Shown piece by piece: positions 1 through 7,246 of a DNA stretch of 37,055 nucleotides. Below the pieces are notes generated by a model. That model was not told the DNA's origin. It did no database searches and worked only from the letters and a program-made list of their open reading frames with translations. This DNA is from a virus: positions 1 to 37,055 of IMG/VR virus record IMGVR_UViG_3300037114_000288. The stretch is one strand, 5' to 3'. Position 1 is the first letter of the stretch; every line of letters starts with the position of its first letter. The translations under genes were made by a program, and so were the position numbers.

Positions 1-99
1 TCATGGCACGTCCTGCCGTAACCAACTGATGAATCCGTAGAGCGCGTATGCGATGACGCCCGCACCGACGACTGCGAGCCCAATGACGATGATCTTCAC
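1..99 (-). CDS. 32-aa single-pass membrane mini-protein, end of lysis cassette
   Basis: Starts with GTG at 99 and ends with TGA at the first base of the window. Its start overlaps the stop of the 68-aa gene as GTGA, the same coupling used elsewhere in this operon. The product is almost entirely one hydrophobic segment (about residues 3-25) followed by a short tail ending QDVP. Size, topology and position after a lysozyme suggest a lysis-related or membrane accessory peptide, but no family is recognised. The next gene of the operon, if any, lies outside the window. Confidence 0.5.
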   Translation of the reverse strand: MKIIVIGLAVVGAGVIAYALYGFISWLRQDVP

Positions 100-302
100 G
101 GGTCAACCTCCCGGGAGTTTGTGAAGCCGCGGCGCAAGATCGCGTACCCCACCAGGATGACAACTCCCCACAGCGCCGCGTGCTTTTGGTCGAGCTGTTG
201 CACGTAGGAGAGCGCCTCGCCCAAGCCGCCGAAGAGCGCAGTCACGACGCCGAGCACCTTGGTCCCATGCGCGGCCCAGAAATCCTTGAGCCATTGAATC
301 AC
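96..302 (-). CDS. Putative holin-like small membrane protein (68 aa)
   Basis: GTG start at 302, preceded by an AGGGA ribosome-binding site 6 nt upstream. The protein has an amphipathic N-terminus (MIQWLKDFW), a moderately hydrophobic stretch at residues 16-28, and a clear membrane segment at about residues 43-57, ending in a charged tail. Small size, membrane segments and position two genes after the endolysin fit a holin, which forms inner-membrane lesions that release lysozyme. No sequence-level family match is recognised, so the role is inferred from topology and place. It overlaps the next gene by 4 bp. Confidence 0.5.
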   Translation of the reverse strand: MIQWLKDFWAAHGTKVLGVVTALFGGLGEALSYVQQLDQKHAALWGVVILVGYAILRRGFTNSREVDP

Positions 303-314
303 GGCGATCCCTGT

Positions 315-437
315 TCAGGGGACCATCGTGCGGATCTTTGCGACATCCACGGCGAGCTTCGTCCCGAAGCGATACCAGATATAGCCACCGACTACGGCGG
401 CGATCGAATGAGTGACGACGAGTACGGCTGCGAGCAT
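315..437 (-). CDS. 40-aa membrane mini-protein of the lysis cassette
   Basis: ATG at 437 follows a strong AAGGAGAT ribosome-binding site. The product begins MLAAVLVVTHSIAAVVGGYI, one transmembrane segment, then a short basic tail. It lies directly after the lysozyme gene (11-nt gap) and before the 68-aa holin-like gene. A holin, antiholin or spanin-related role is possible. Assignment rests on topology and context only; the good ribosome-binding site is the best sign that it is a real gene. Confidence 0.5.
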   Translation of the reverse strand: MLAAVLVVTHSIAAVVGGYIWYRFGTKLAVDVAKIRTMVP

Positions 438-447
438 GGGAATCTCC

Positions 448-879
448 TTACGTTGAAATCTGCCAGGCGCCGCTCGAGAGCATCATCATCTCGAGCTTGG
501 CGCGCGCCGGGGTCTGTGCGGCCCAATCAGAATCCAAACCGGCCGCAGCTGCTGCGACGTAGTCCGCTTTTTGCAGCGCGGCCATAAAGTTCGGCCAGAA
601 GAGCGGCTTGCTGCCGAGTTGGAACGCCATCGAGACGAGTACTGCCTGGCGCACCTCGTTCAGTTGCTCGAAGTTCGGGAACTCCGCGGCTACGTTGCGC
701 GCCCAGGCGGAGTCGTGCGCGAACTGCGCATCGATCGCGGCATCGCACAGCCCAGCTCCTTGCACGGCGGGATCCACCACGCAGCCGATCGCGATCGTCA
801 GAATCCCACGTGTGTCGCGGTAGACGCACGGCTTGCGCCCCTCCTGGCTCGCGATGAGCTGTTCGGCGAGGTCACCCAT
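448..879 (-). CDS. Phage lysozyme (endolysin, GH24/T4-type muramidase)
   Basis: Cleaves peptidoglycan at the end of the lytic cycle. The 143-aa protein carries the phage-lysozyme signature E-x8-D-x5-T: E13 (SQEG), D22 (YRDTRG) and T28 (LTIAIG), the catalytic Glu/Asp/Thr arrangement of T4-type lysozymes. The usual GYGH after the Thr is replaced by AIGC, a family variation. Start chosen at ATG 879 because GGAG lies 8 nt upstream and the signature then begins near residue 12; an in-frame extension to 954 lacks such support. No signal peptide or SAR segment is visible, so export probably depends on a holin. The start overlaps the stop of the upstream 84-aa gene by 8 bp. Confidence 0.88.
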   Translation of the reverse strand: MGDLAEQLIASQEGRKPCVYRDTRGILTIAIGCVVDPAVQGAGLCDAAIDAQFAHDSAWARNVAAEFPNFEQLNEVRQAVLVSMAFQLGSKPLFWPNFMAALQKADYVAAAAAGLDSDWAAQTPARAKLEMMMLSSGAWQIST

Positions 880-1126
880 CGTCGTCTCCGCCGGGCTTCT
901 TGCCGGCTTCTTCCATGCCAAGCATCTGCGCGTGCTGCAGCTCCTTTTCCTCAACCTCGATGTAGTCCGCTTCCGCGATCAAGTCCGCGCGGCGAGTTCT
1001 ATCAGCCTCCACCCTTGCCTCCCGATGAAGCACGTCCCTGAAGAGCCTCGCTGCCGTTCGCACGGCATTGAGGGTACGCAGCTTGACGCGAATCCGGATC
1101 CATATGCCGTAGTAGTCGTCCGTCAC
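872..1126 (-). CDS. Unknown 84-aa charged protein between tail and lysis genes
   Basis: GTG start at 1126 overlaps the upstream stop as GTGA; the end overlaps the lysozyme start by 8 bp (ATGGGTGA). The protein is rich in Arg and Glu, likely mostly helical, with an acidic C-terminus (PGGDDDG). No transmembrane segment or recognised domain. Tight coupling on both sides supports that it is translated. Some lysis operons hold small accessory or spanin-like genes here, but no signal peptide or lipobox is seen, so no function is proposed. Confidence 0.55.
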   Translation of the reverse strand: MTDDYYGIWIRIRVKLRTLNAVRTAARLFRDVLHREARVEADRTRRADLIAEADYIEVEEKELQHAQMLGMEEAGKKPGGDDDG

Positions 1127-1491
1127 TTTCGCCTTCTAGTCGGTGCATCGCCTGCATGCGTGCGCGCGAAATCATAATTGTCCTCAATTCGTGTAACGCG
1201 CCCCTTTAAGTCCTCGATGTCGGCGCTGTTGGTGGACTCGGTCTTGCTCTCGTTGATCACCGGCACGACTTCGGTCTCTAGCACGACGACGCGCTCACGA
1301 ACCTGCACCACGCTCTCGCGTAGGTGCACGATGTAAAGCGCGGCGCAGGAGAGTGCGCCTCCCAGAATATGCGGCAGCCATTTCTCGATGAAGGCGCGCG
1401 CTTTCAGCAGCCAGCGCAACTGCCGCGCTTTCGTCGCACCGAACACGCCGGTGAGGTTGGCGTCGTCTCCAGCAGGTGGCTGCTCGCGCAT
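1123..1491 (-). CDS. Membrane-anchored coiled-coil protein (possible spanin- or lysis-accessory-like)
   Basis: 122 aa; ATG at 1491 overlaps the upstream stop as TGATG. It has a basic N-terminal segment (about residues 1-38), one transmembrane segment (about 40-57, WLPHILGGALSCAALYIVHL), then a heptad-like coiled coil rich in Val, Glu and Arg (about 58-105) and a basic tail. This is the layout of an N-in/C-out membrane protein with a periplasmic coiled coil, as in inner-membrane spanins, but the cytoplasmic N-terminus is longer than usual and no partner Rz1-type lipoprotein is seen nested in it. It could equally be a minor phage membrane protein. Confidence 0.55.
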   Translation of the reverse strand: MREQPPAGDDANLTGVFGATKARQLRWLLKARAFIEKWLPHILGGALSCAALYIVHLRESVVQVRERVVVLETEVVPVINESKTESTNSADIEDLKGRVTRIEDNYDFARTHAGDAPTRRRK

Positions 1492-1865
1492 CAGCCCGAA
1501 ATCCCGATCTCGGCATCGATGGTGAGCGTGATTGCCGAACCCGCGCTCGCAAGTCCGGTGAGGAAGTCCGCGGCGTCGAACCGCATTTCGCCATCCCAGT
1601 CGAGGGAGCTATTCGCCGGCACGGCCGCCGCTGCAAAAAAGCACTCTGTGCCCGCGGCCGAGGCTCCCGTCGCCCCCTTGTAACAGGTCACGGTCACAAT
1701 GGAGGCCGTCTTGTTCATCGCGCTCACATGCGTGATGAGGATGTACGGCTGGTTTTGCGTGTAGCCGACGGGGCCGGATAGCGAAGCGATTGCACAGTTG
1801 AGCAAGTTCGCGATGGAAGTGGCCAGCGCGATCGGCTCGATGTTTAAAACTTTTTTCGACGACAT
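1491..1865 (-). CDS. Putative virion-associated protein (124 aa)
   Basis: ATG at 1865 with AGGGAG 7 nt upstream. The composition (Thr, Ala, Ser, Gly, short beta-type hydrophobic stretches) resembles phage tail or fibre accessory proteins, and it follows the receptor-binding-type gene cluster. No catalytic motif or membrane segment is visible. It ends in a 1-nt TGATG overlap with the coiled-coil membrane gene. A structural role is inferred from composition and position only. Confidence 0.55.
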   Translation of the reverse strand: MSSKKVLNIEPIALATSIANLLNCAIASLSGPVGYTQNQPYILITHVSAMNKTASIVTVTCYKGATGASAAGTECFFAAAAVPANSSLDWDGEMRFDAADFLTGLASAGSAITLTIDAEIGISG

Positions 1866-1874
1866 GATAACTCC

Positions 1875-2051
1875 CTAAATCGGAACGCCGACTGACGTGC
1901 CAGCCCCGCCGGGCAATGGCGCAATTGGAACTGAGAGAATTGGGATCGGAAGGCCGGACGCCAGGCTCGCGGTCGGACACGGCGCAATGGCGCTCACCAC
2001 AGGAGTGGTGCCAAGGCCGTTGCTGAGCGGGATTGCGCTTGATGCTGCCAT
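1875..2051 (-). CDS. 58-aa Pro/Ala/Ser-rich mini-protein
   Basis: ATG at 2051 lies 1 nt after the stop of the 311-aa gene and the frame ends with TAG at 1875, so it fills the gap between two structural genes with correct spacing. The product is almost free of charged residues and rich in Pro, Ala, Ser and Leu, with blocks such as LPIPILSVPIAPLPGG. No ribosome-binding site of note, so it would depend on coupling to the upstream gene. Function unknown; a short tail-fibre accessory or a remnant of a fibre gene are possible. Confidence 0.5.
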   Translation of the reverse strand: MAASSAIPLSNGLGTTPVVSAIAPCPTASLASGLPIPILSVPIAPLPGGAGTSVGVPI

Positions 2052-2052
2052 G

Positions 2053-2988
2053 TCACTGCCAGAGCATCATCAAACCGAAGGCGGTGGAGTACGCGACATT
2101 CGTTAGGGTATTGCTTGCCACGGCATTGCCGACACTGATGTAGGTGCAGGTCAAAGAGCCAAGAATGTTTATCGACAACGTGCCGCCGAGAGGGATGTCA
2201 GTCATGCAGTTGAGCGCGAGCGCGTTGGTGATACCTATACCCGGCGTCGTCGCGTTGGCGCGCACCTGAAACACGGGATAGACCTGCGTCTCCGTCCCAA
2301 CTTCTCCCGAGGAGTTGGAGTAGGGGACGAACCCCCACCCGTTTGAGGACGTGAGCGGCGCTGTCCCTTGTATGGTTGCCACTGACGTATTGAAATTTAT
2401 GGTGGCCATGTAGCCACCAGAGTTCGCAAGCGTGGTGTTGTCGCTATTGGTCAGCAACATCACTCCATCCCCGGTCGATGCGCCTGACGAATTTACTGTG
2501 CGGAACAGTAGGAACCCCGCCTCGCTCTCGTTGGCGCCGCCCATCCCGATCTTCAGCACTACGCCCAAGAATCCCTGCGTGGTGTTGTAGCAAAAGCGCG
2601 ATGTGTAGCTCGTCGTGCTGCCGGTAGCTGTGCCGCCGGTATATAACTTCGCCAGGGAGGTACCGTTGATCGTGCCGGAGCCGTTCGAGCTCGTGCCGAC
2701 CGTGATCCACATGGCCGGGACGCCCGTCGAGCTTCCGCTGCCAAAGTCCAGGCGGAAAACGATGGGCGCCGTGCTTTGCAGCGTATCGTTGAATTCAAAA
2801 ACGTAGTAGCCGGCTGACGTGGCGGTGGCAGTTGGCGCGGCGGTGACGCACGGGTTGGCCATCTGGCCGGTATCCGAAGTCTGCGTGACGCCGAGCGCCA
2901 GGAGCTGCGCGATGACTTCGGTCGCCCACTGCTGAAATGCAGCGTTGCTGCTGTTGCCCATAGGGGTACTTGTTGAAGACGTTGCCAT
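2053..2988 (-). CDS. Putative tail-fibre / receptor-binding-region structural protein (311 aa)
   Basis: Low-charge, Thr/Ser/Gly/Asn-rich protein of beta-type composition, typical of tail-fibre or tail-spike distal domains. N-terminal residues 1-35 are predicted helical (FQQWATEVIAQLLALGVTQT) and could be an attachment region. It follows the collagen-like fibre gene (4-nt gap) and precedes the 58-aa gene. No enzymatic motif is evident. The site of action would be the distal tail of the virion. Confidence 0.6.
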   Translation of the reverse strand: MATSSTSTPMGNSSNAAFQQWATEVIAQLLALGVTQTSDTGQMANPCVTAAPTATATSAGYYVFEFNDTLQSTAPIVFRLDFGSGSSTGVPAMWITVGTSSNGSGTINGTSLAKLYTGGTATGSTTSYTSRFCYNTTQGFLGVVLKIGMGGANESEAGFLLFRTVNSSGASTGDGVMLLTNSDNTTLANSGGYMATINFNTSVATIQGTAPLTSSNGWGFVPYSNSSGEVGTETQVYPVFQVRANATTPGIGITNALALNCMTDIPLGGTLSINILGSLTCTYISVGNAVASNTLTNVAYSTAFGLMMLWQ

Positions 2989-2992
2989 GGGA

Positions 2993-3673
2993 TCACGCTA
3001 TGCGAAGTTGGATTTGAACCAGGGAAAAGATTGAACACTCCGACAGGCTGAAGAGGAGCACATCGTCCTGCACGAGGCCGGTGCTCCAGCCTGTCAACGT
3101 CGAGTCCCTATGGGTGTTGGTGGAACTGAGCACGACATTGTTGCCACCCGTGATGTCGTTCGCCGATGTCGGCGGATAGCCGGTGCCCAGGTTTAGCTTC
3201 CACACCTTGATAACGCACGACCCCGGGCCGTTCTGCGTCAGGACGACGCACTCCTGGATGTTGTAGGAGCCCGTGATGAGGCGCGGGGCAGCATTCACCG
3301 GAAGCGTGATCGGGACGCCCTGGGCGTAGTTCGCCCAGGCGGCCCCGGGAGGCTGCTGCGGGCTGGAGGGTCCGGCCGTGCCGGTCACGCCCTGGATGCC
3401 CTGAAAACCTTGCCGCCCGCGCGGCCCGCGGCGACCCTCCTCCCCATCGCGTCCCGCGCTACCCGAACCGCCGCTCGAAGAAGAACTCACGGACGCGCCG
3501 GGGATGTAGTAATACGCAAGACTCGTCCACGGCGTCACGCCGTCACCCATCTTCATCTTCAGGGTGTCGGTCTCGAGCGCGAACTCTCCCTGCAGCAGCA
3601 ACGTGTTGGCGGCGGTGAAGTTCGCTGCCAGGTCGCGCTTGACGACGAAGCGATATGCGATGGTGGTGGCCAT
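2993..3673 (-). CDS. Tail fibre with Mtd-like N-terminus and collagen-like stalk (226 aa)
   Basis: Residues 1-55 look like the Major-tropism-determinant-type N-terminal domain seen on many phage fibres (signature around LLQGEFALETDTLKMKMGDG, then VTPWTSL). Residues about 66-101 form a collagen-like Gly-X-Y run (GRDGEEGRRGPRGRQGFQG), which trimerises in phage fibres. The rest is a beta-rich C-terminal head. Probable receptor-binding or decoration fibre at the tail tip. It follows the tail-tip protein gene with a 2-nt gap. The Mtd-like assignment is by motif recognition; no diversity-generating reverse transcriptase is present here. Confidence 0.72.
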   Translation of the reverse strand: MATTIAYRFVVKRDLAANFTAANTLLLQGEFALETDTLKMKMGDGVTPWTSLAYYYIPGASVSSSSSGGSGSAGRDGEEGRRGPRGRQGFQGIQGVTGTAGPSSPQQPPGAAWANYAQGVPITLPVNAAPRLITGSYNIQECVVLTQNGPGSCVIKVWKLNLGTGYPPTSANDITGGNNVVLSSTNTHRDSTLTGWSTGLVQDDVLLFSLSECSIFSLVQIQLRIA

Positions 3674-3675
3674 GC

Positions 3676-5955
3676 TTAGGCTGCCGTCGCGTTGCCGCCG
3701 TCGATCACGGTCCCGTCATAGACAGGCGTGTATGGCGTGCCGGTGATCGTGTTCGTCGGTGAGCCGCCGGGAGGCGTGTAGTTGAAGGTCACCGAGTACT
3801 GCTGCGTGCTGTTGCCGTTGTCGTTCGTCGAATAGAGCGTCATCGTGACGGCGCCGGTGTAGTCGAGCTCCACCGTCGCGGTCGGAGTCCCGATGTTGCT
3901 CATCGTCGCGAGCAGGCCGCTCGAGCCGGTGAAGGTCAGGCAATACCGCGTATTGAGCTCAGGCGTCACGGTCGCGGCCGTCTGATCCACCAACTGATCG
4001 CCCTGGGTGAGGCGATTGCGCTCCCGCCACGCGACAGTGAAGGAGCCACTGACCGAGGTCACAAGATCCCAGCGCGTCCCGGCGATGGTGAGATAGGCAG
4101 GCGGGTACGGGAGCGCCGCGCGACCGTGCATGACGATCGAGATAACCGGGGCCGACGCCTGATTGAGCGCGCCCGTTCCGGTGACCGGCGCCGGCGTCAT
4201 TTCTACAGTTTCGCTCGGGGTGTACTGCACCCCGTCCGTGCCGCCGTAGACCCCATCGAGGAAGAAGATCGCGGTGCCCGAGCCGTGCGCGGCGGGGAGC
4301 GTGTCGACGCATCCGCGCAGGATGCCGAGCGTGTTCGTCGTGAGATTGATCGAGGTCACTTTGACCACCTCGATCACCGTGTCGACAATGATCGCCTGCG
4401 TGCCGACGACGATCTCGTCCAGGTCGAGCCCGCTCTGCAGTGTGACCGAGGCATCGAAAGGCTGGCACGAGGCCGCGAGCTGCGCGTACGGGGTGAATTG
4501 CCCGTTCGCGTAGTCAGTCGGGGCGGCCGGTGAGACGTAGGCCCAAACCTGCCAATAAATTTGCAGCCCGTTAGGGCGCGCTACGCCGAGCATGTCGTAA
4601 CAGGTCGTGGCGGCGTAGGCGTTGCTTGCGAACAGGCGCTGGATGTCCCGGTAGCTCATCTCCTCGCCGTGGAACAGCGTCGGCACGACCGGATTGCCGT
4701 TGGGCGCTGCCCAGCCGGTGACCGGAATCGAGACATAGCTCGCCGCGGGCAGGCTGAAAACATCCTGCAGCGACGTGATCGTGATCGCGCTCGAGGTCAC
4801 GCTGCCGTAATCGCAATCTCCGACGCGCATCACAAGGGAATTGATGCCGTACGCCGGGAAATTCAGCACGAAGAGATCCCCAGGGACAAGCGTCCAGGCG
4901 TTGCGGTCGAGCTTGAACTGCACCTTCTTGAGCGCCGTCGAGAGCCGCGCGAGATCGCGTTGCGCAATGCGCAGCGCCAGGTCAGCGGTGGCTATCCCGG
5001 GATAGTCCTTCTTTTGCGTGACGACGACGCCTTGAGCCTGCACGGCGCCGAGTGCCTGCACCGAGACAGCCTGCTCACCACCGTAGGTCGCCCCGCCGAT
5101 CGTGGGATCAACGTAGGTGATCACGAGCTCGTTCACCGTGCCGGTGATCGTCGGCGCCTCGTAGGAGGTAAACTCAAGCACGTTGTCCTGGTCGTAGACC
5201 GGGAGCGTGGAAACGTCGTAGCCGCCGCGTAAGAGCGTCAGATTAAAGAGCCCGGTCTGACGATCCGTGATCAGGATTCCGTCGATGTAATCCATGATGT
5301 CCTGCAGGAAGGACTCGATGGTGTCGTGCCGATCCCATAGGAGACACAGCCCGAGCCCTTCCGTGTACATCTGCGTCGCCGCCGCGAGGAATGAGGTCGT
5401 GTCGATCTGCGATGGCGGATAGCCCAGACCCCAGTCGGAATTCGTCAGGCACTCGTAGACGATGTGCGCCGCATTCATTCCGACGACGCCTGAGCTGAGC
5501 GTTATCGCAGCCTGCGACGGATTCCACGGCGTGCCGCCCTGCCAACCTGCTGTCGTGCGCCTGACGCGAAAGCTCCAGGGCTTCGGGTACGGGTTATTGG
5601 CACCGACCATGCCGCCCTCGTACACGACGGTCGAGATGCCCCGATAGGCCGGCTGCGGCGAACCTTGCTGCGCGGTGAGGTAGCCATTCGGCATCTGTGT
5701 TGGATCGCCAGCCATCAGGTCAATCTGACCCTGTATGCCGCCCTCGCGCTGCGGGCCACCGAACAGATACGAATTGACGATTTGAAACGAGCCGCTGCCG
5801 ACCTGTGTACCGGCCCACGCCGTGCGCTGACCGCAGCGAATCTCGAGCAATCCGTCCGACACCGGTGCGCCCGAATACGGCACGAGCGAGTGACACAGGC
5901 CAAAGTGCAGGCCCATGTAGTACTCGTACCCTGAGACGTTGCCACCGCCGCCCAT
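3676..5955 (-). CDS. Tail tip attachment protein (lambda gpJ-like / Phage-tail_3 type, 759 aa)
   Basis: The largest tail-tip gene after the tape measure. N-terminal and central regions match the phage tail protein family that builds the central fibre or baseplate hub. Recognisable features are an MNAAHIVYECLTNSDWGLGY segment, a following SFLAAATQMYTEGLGLCLLWD region, and an LVPGDLFVLNFP segment, all typical of the host-specificity J/TipJ family. The C-terminal third is beta-rich and probably reaches the receptor. Shorter than lambda J (over 1100 aa). ATG at 5955 has GGGAG upstream and a 1-nt TGATG overlap with the 68-aa gene. Confidence 0.82.
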   Translation of the reverse strand: MGGGGNVSGYEYYMGLHFGLCHSLVPYSGAPVSDGLLEIRCGQRTAWAGTQVGSGSFQIVNSYLFGGPQREGGIQGQIDLMAGDPTQMPNGYLTAQQGSPQPAYRGISTVVYEGGMVGANNPYPKPWSFRVRRTTAGWQGGTPWNPSQAAITLSSGVVGMNAAHIVYECLTNSDWGLGYPPSQIDTTSFLAAATQMYTEGLGLCLLWDRHDTIESFLQDIMDYIDGILITDRQTGLFNLTLLRGGYDVSTLPVYDQDNVLEFTSYEAPTITGTVNELVITYVDPTIGGATYGGEQAVSVQALGAVQAQGVVVTQKKDYPGIATADLALRIAQRDLARLSTALKKVQFKLDRNAWTLVPGDLFVLNFPAYGINSLVMRVGDCDYGSVTSSAITITSLQDVFSLPAASYVSIPVTGWAAPNGNPVVPTLFHGEEMSYRDIQRLFASNAYAATTCYDMLGVARPNGLQIYWQVWAYVSPAAPTDYANGQFTPYAQLAASCQPFDASVTLQSGLDLDEIVVGTQAIIVDTVIEVVKVTSINLTTNTLGILRGCVDTLPAAHGSGTAIFFLDGVYGGTDGVQYTPSETVEMTPAPVTGTGALNQASAPVISIVMHGRAALPYPPAYLTIAGTRWDLVTSVSGSFTVAWRERNRLTQGDQLVDQTAATVTPELNTRYCLTFTGSSGLLATMSNIGTPTATVELDYTGAVTMTLYSTNDNGNSTQQYSVTFNYTPPGGSPTNTITGTPYTPVYDGTVIDGGNATAA

Positions 5956-6161
5956 CAGTGCTCCCTCATCGCCAGTCGTTTACGCGCGTGCTCCGCGACC
6001 AGGAGCGCGAAGTGATCGCCAGTCGCTTCCAACTTCTCTATCGGGATGCCGTGTCGCAGGAACTCCTCCAGCACAAAGCCATGCCGGTCAAGCCATACGC
6101 GCAAGCCGCGCGAGCACAGCCGCGCGGCGCGCACGTCACTCATGAGGACCGCATCGCTCAC
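5955..6161 (-). CDS. Small tail-tip-region phage protein (68 aa)
   Basis: Matches by eye a small conserved protein found directly upstream of tail-tip J-type genes, with the pattern CSRGLRVWLDRHG followed by GIPIEKLEATGD. GTG 6161 was chosen because it gives a GTGA overlap with the preceding 75-aa gene, as at other junctions; ATG 6143, which begins MSDVRAARLC, is a reasonable alternative. No membrane segment or enzyme motif. Its role is unknown; the conserved position suggests help in tail-tip assembly. Confidence 0.7.
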   Translation of the reverse strand: MSDAVLMSDVRAARLCSRGLRVWLDRHGFVLEEFLRHGIPIEKLEATGDHFALLVAEHARKRLAMREH

Positions 6162-6385
6162 TTCTTGCCTGACGCGTAAATAGGCGAGGTCACGAGATCG
6201 CCGTACCAAATAATGTTTGAGTCATCAACCCACACTTCCCCGAAGGCGACCGCAATGGGCTTGCCCATCTCGATCTGCGGTACGTCGACGTCCGCCAGCG
6301 ACATCGGCGGCGGGTCTGGTTGCTTTGGAGATAGCGCGTAGGTGAGCGCTATCGCTACGATCATGTACACAATCAGCCACGGCAT
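6158..6385 (-). CDS. Small membrane-anchored tail assembly protein (75 aa)
   Basis: ATG at 6385 has a near-perfect ribosome-binding site (AAGGAGG) overlapping the TAA of the upstream gene. N-terminal hydrophobic segment at residues 3-18 (WLIVYMIVAIALTYAL), then a conserved-looking stretch with PPPMSLADVDVPQIEMGKPI and VWYGDL-like IIWYGDL. The same type of short protein sits before the tail-tip hub gene in many siphoviruses, sometimes as the N-terminus of a larger tail protein. Function not established. Confidence 0.68.
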   Translation of the reverse strand: MPWLIVYMIVAIALTYALSPKQPDPPPMSLADVDVPQIEMGKPIAVAFGEVWVDDSNIIWYGDLVTSPIYASGKK

Positions 6386-6397
6386 GCTTCGTCCTCC

Positions 6398-7246
6398 TTA
6401 GTAAACCGGGTCGCCGTTCATCGGGTTGCGACTCGGGATGTACGGCTGGCCGCCGTAATTAAGAATGTTCCCGTTGGGCGATGAGTTTGGCGACGCCTGA
6501 AACGCCTGACAGTTAGTCATCGAGCGGTTGCAGCCCGGATATGCGATGACCTGAGAGCCAACCACAAGTCCCGGCAGAATGTTGTCGAGCGTGAGCACCC
6601 CGCCTGATGCAATCGAGTTAATGGTGCGCCGGTCGATATATGAGCCATTGTCGAAGGTGACGAAGCCGCCAATGAAAGTCAGTCCCGCGGCCGGCGGACT
6701 CACCCACGCTGTCGCGGTGATGTTGTAACCGCTGATCACCGTAAGTGTGCCAGGCACGGCATAGGAAGCCGGGTTCAGGCCGCACTGCAGCCCGTAGAGC
6801 ACGTGAGCGCAGGCGATCTGATACCGGCGCCGAAGCCCGAGCGTCTGCACGCTTGTGAATACCGGCTCGCATGAAAGTTCGCACTGGCTACCGGTCCACT
6901 TGCACGACATCACGCGACCGACCCAGTCGACCTGACCCTGCAACGCAGGATCCGTGAAATGCATGGCGGTGATCGTGAGCGCGACCGGGACCGACGGCGG
7001 CTCGGCGACATACAGTTGCGCGACGCCAAGATCACGCGGGCCCGTTACCTTCAGCGTCTGCTGCTTCACTTCGGCGCCGAGCTTGATCGCTGCGCGCGAG
7101 ATCGGCGCTGGCGTGTAGACCGCCCCGAGGTAGGTGATCGGCCGATCCGCCGTCGTGTAGTAGAACGTCGCAAGACCAACCGTGAAGGCAAAGAGCAGGA
7201 TCGGCTCGCCCTGGTCGTAGCTGACTTCGTAGGCCGCGAAGCTCAT
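6398..7246 (-). CDS. Tail protein of the phage BR0599 / DUF2163 family (282 aa)
   Basis: The C-terminal half shows the conserved features of the BR0599-type phage protein: CAHVLYGLQCGLN, then Cys-rich CNRSMTNCQAFQ and the ending GGQPYIPSRNPMNGDPVY. Family members sit between the tape-measure and tail-tip genes and are thought to be distal-tail or tip components. The four or more conserved cysteines are seen here. The start ATG overlaps the stop of the 564-aa gene (ATGA). Confidence 0.8.
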   Translation of the reverse strand: MSFAAYEVSYDQGEPILLFAFTVGLATFYYTTADRPITYLGAVYTPAPISRAAIKLGAEVKQQTLKVTGPRDLGVAQLYVAEPPSVPVALTITAMHFTDPALQGQVDWVGRVMSCKWTGSQCELSCEPVFTSVQTLGLRRRYQIACAHVLYGLQCGLNPASYAVPGTLTVISGYNITATAWVSPPAAGLTFIGGFVTFDNGSYIDRRTINSIASGGVLTLDNILPGLVVGSQVIAYPGCNRSMTNCQAFQASPNSSPNGNILNYGGQPYIPSRNPMNGDPVY

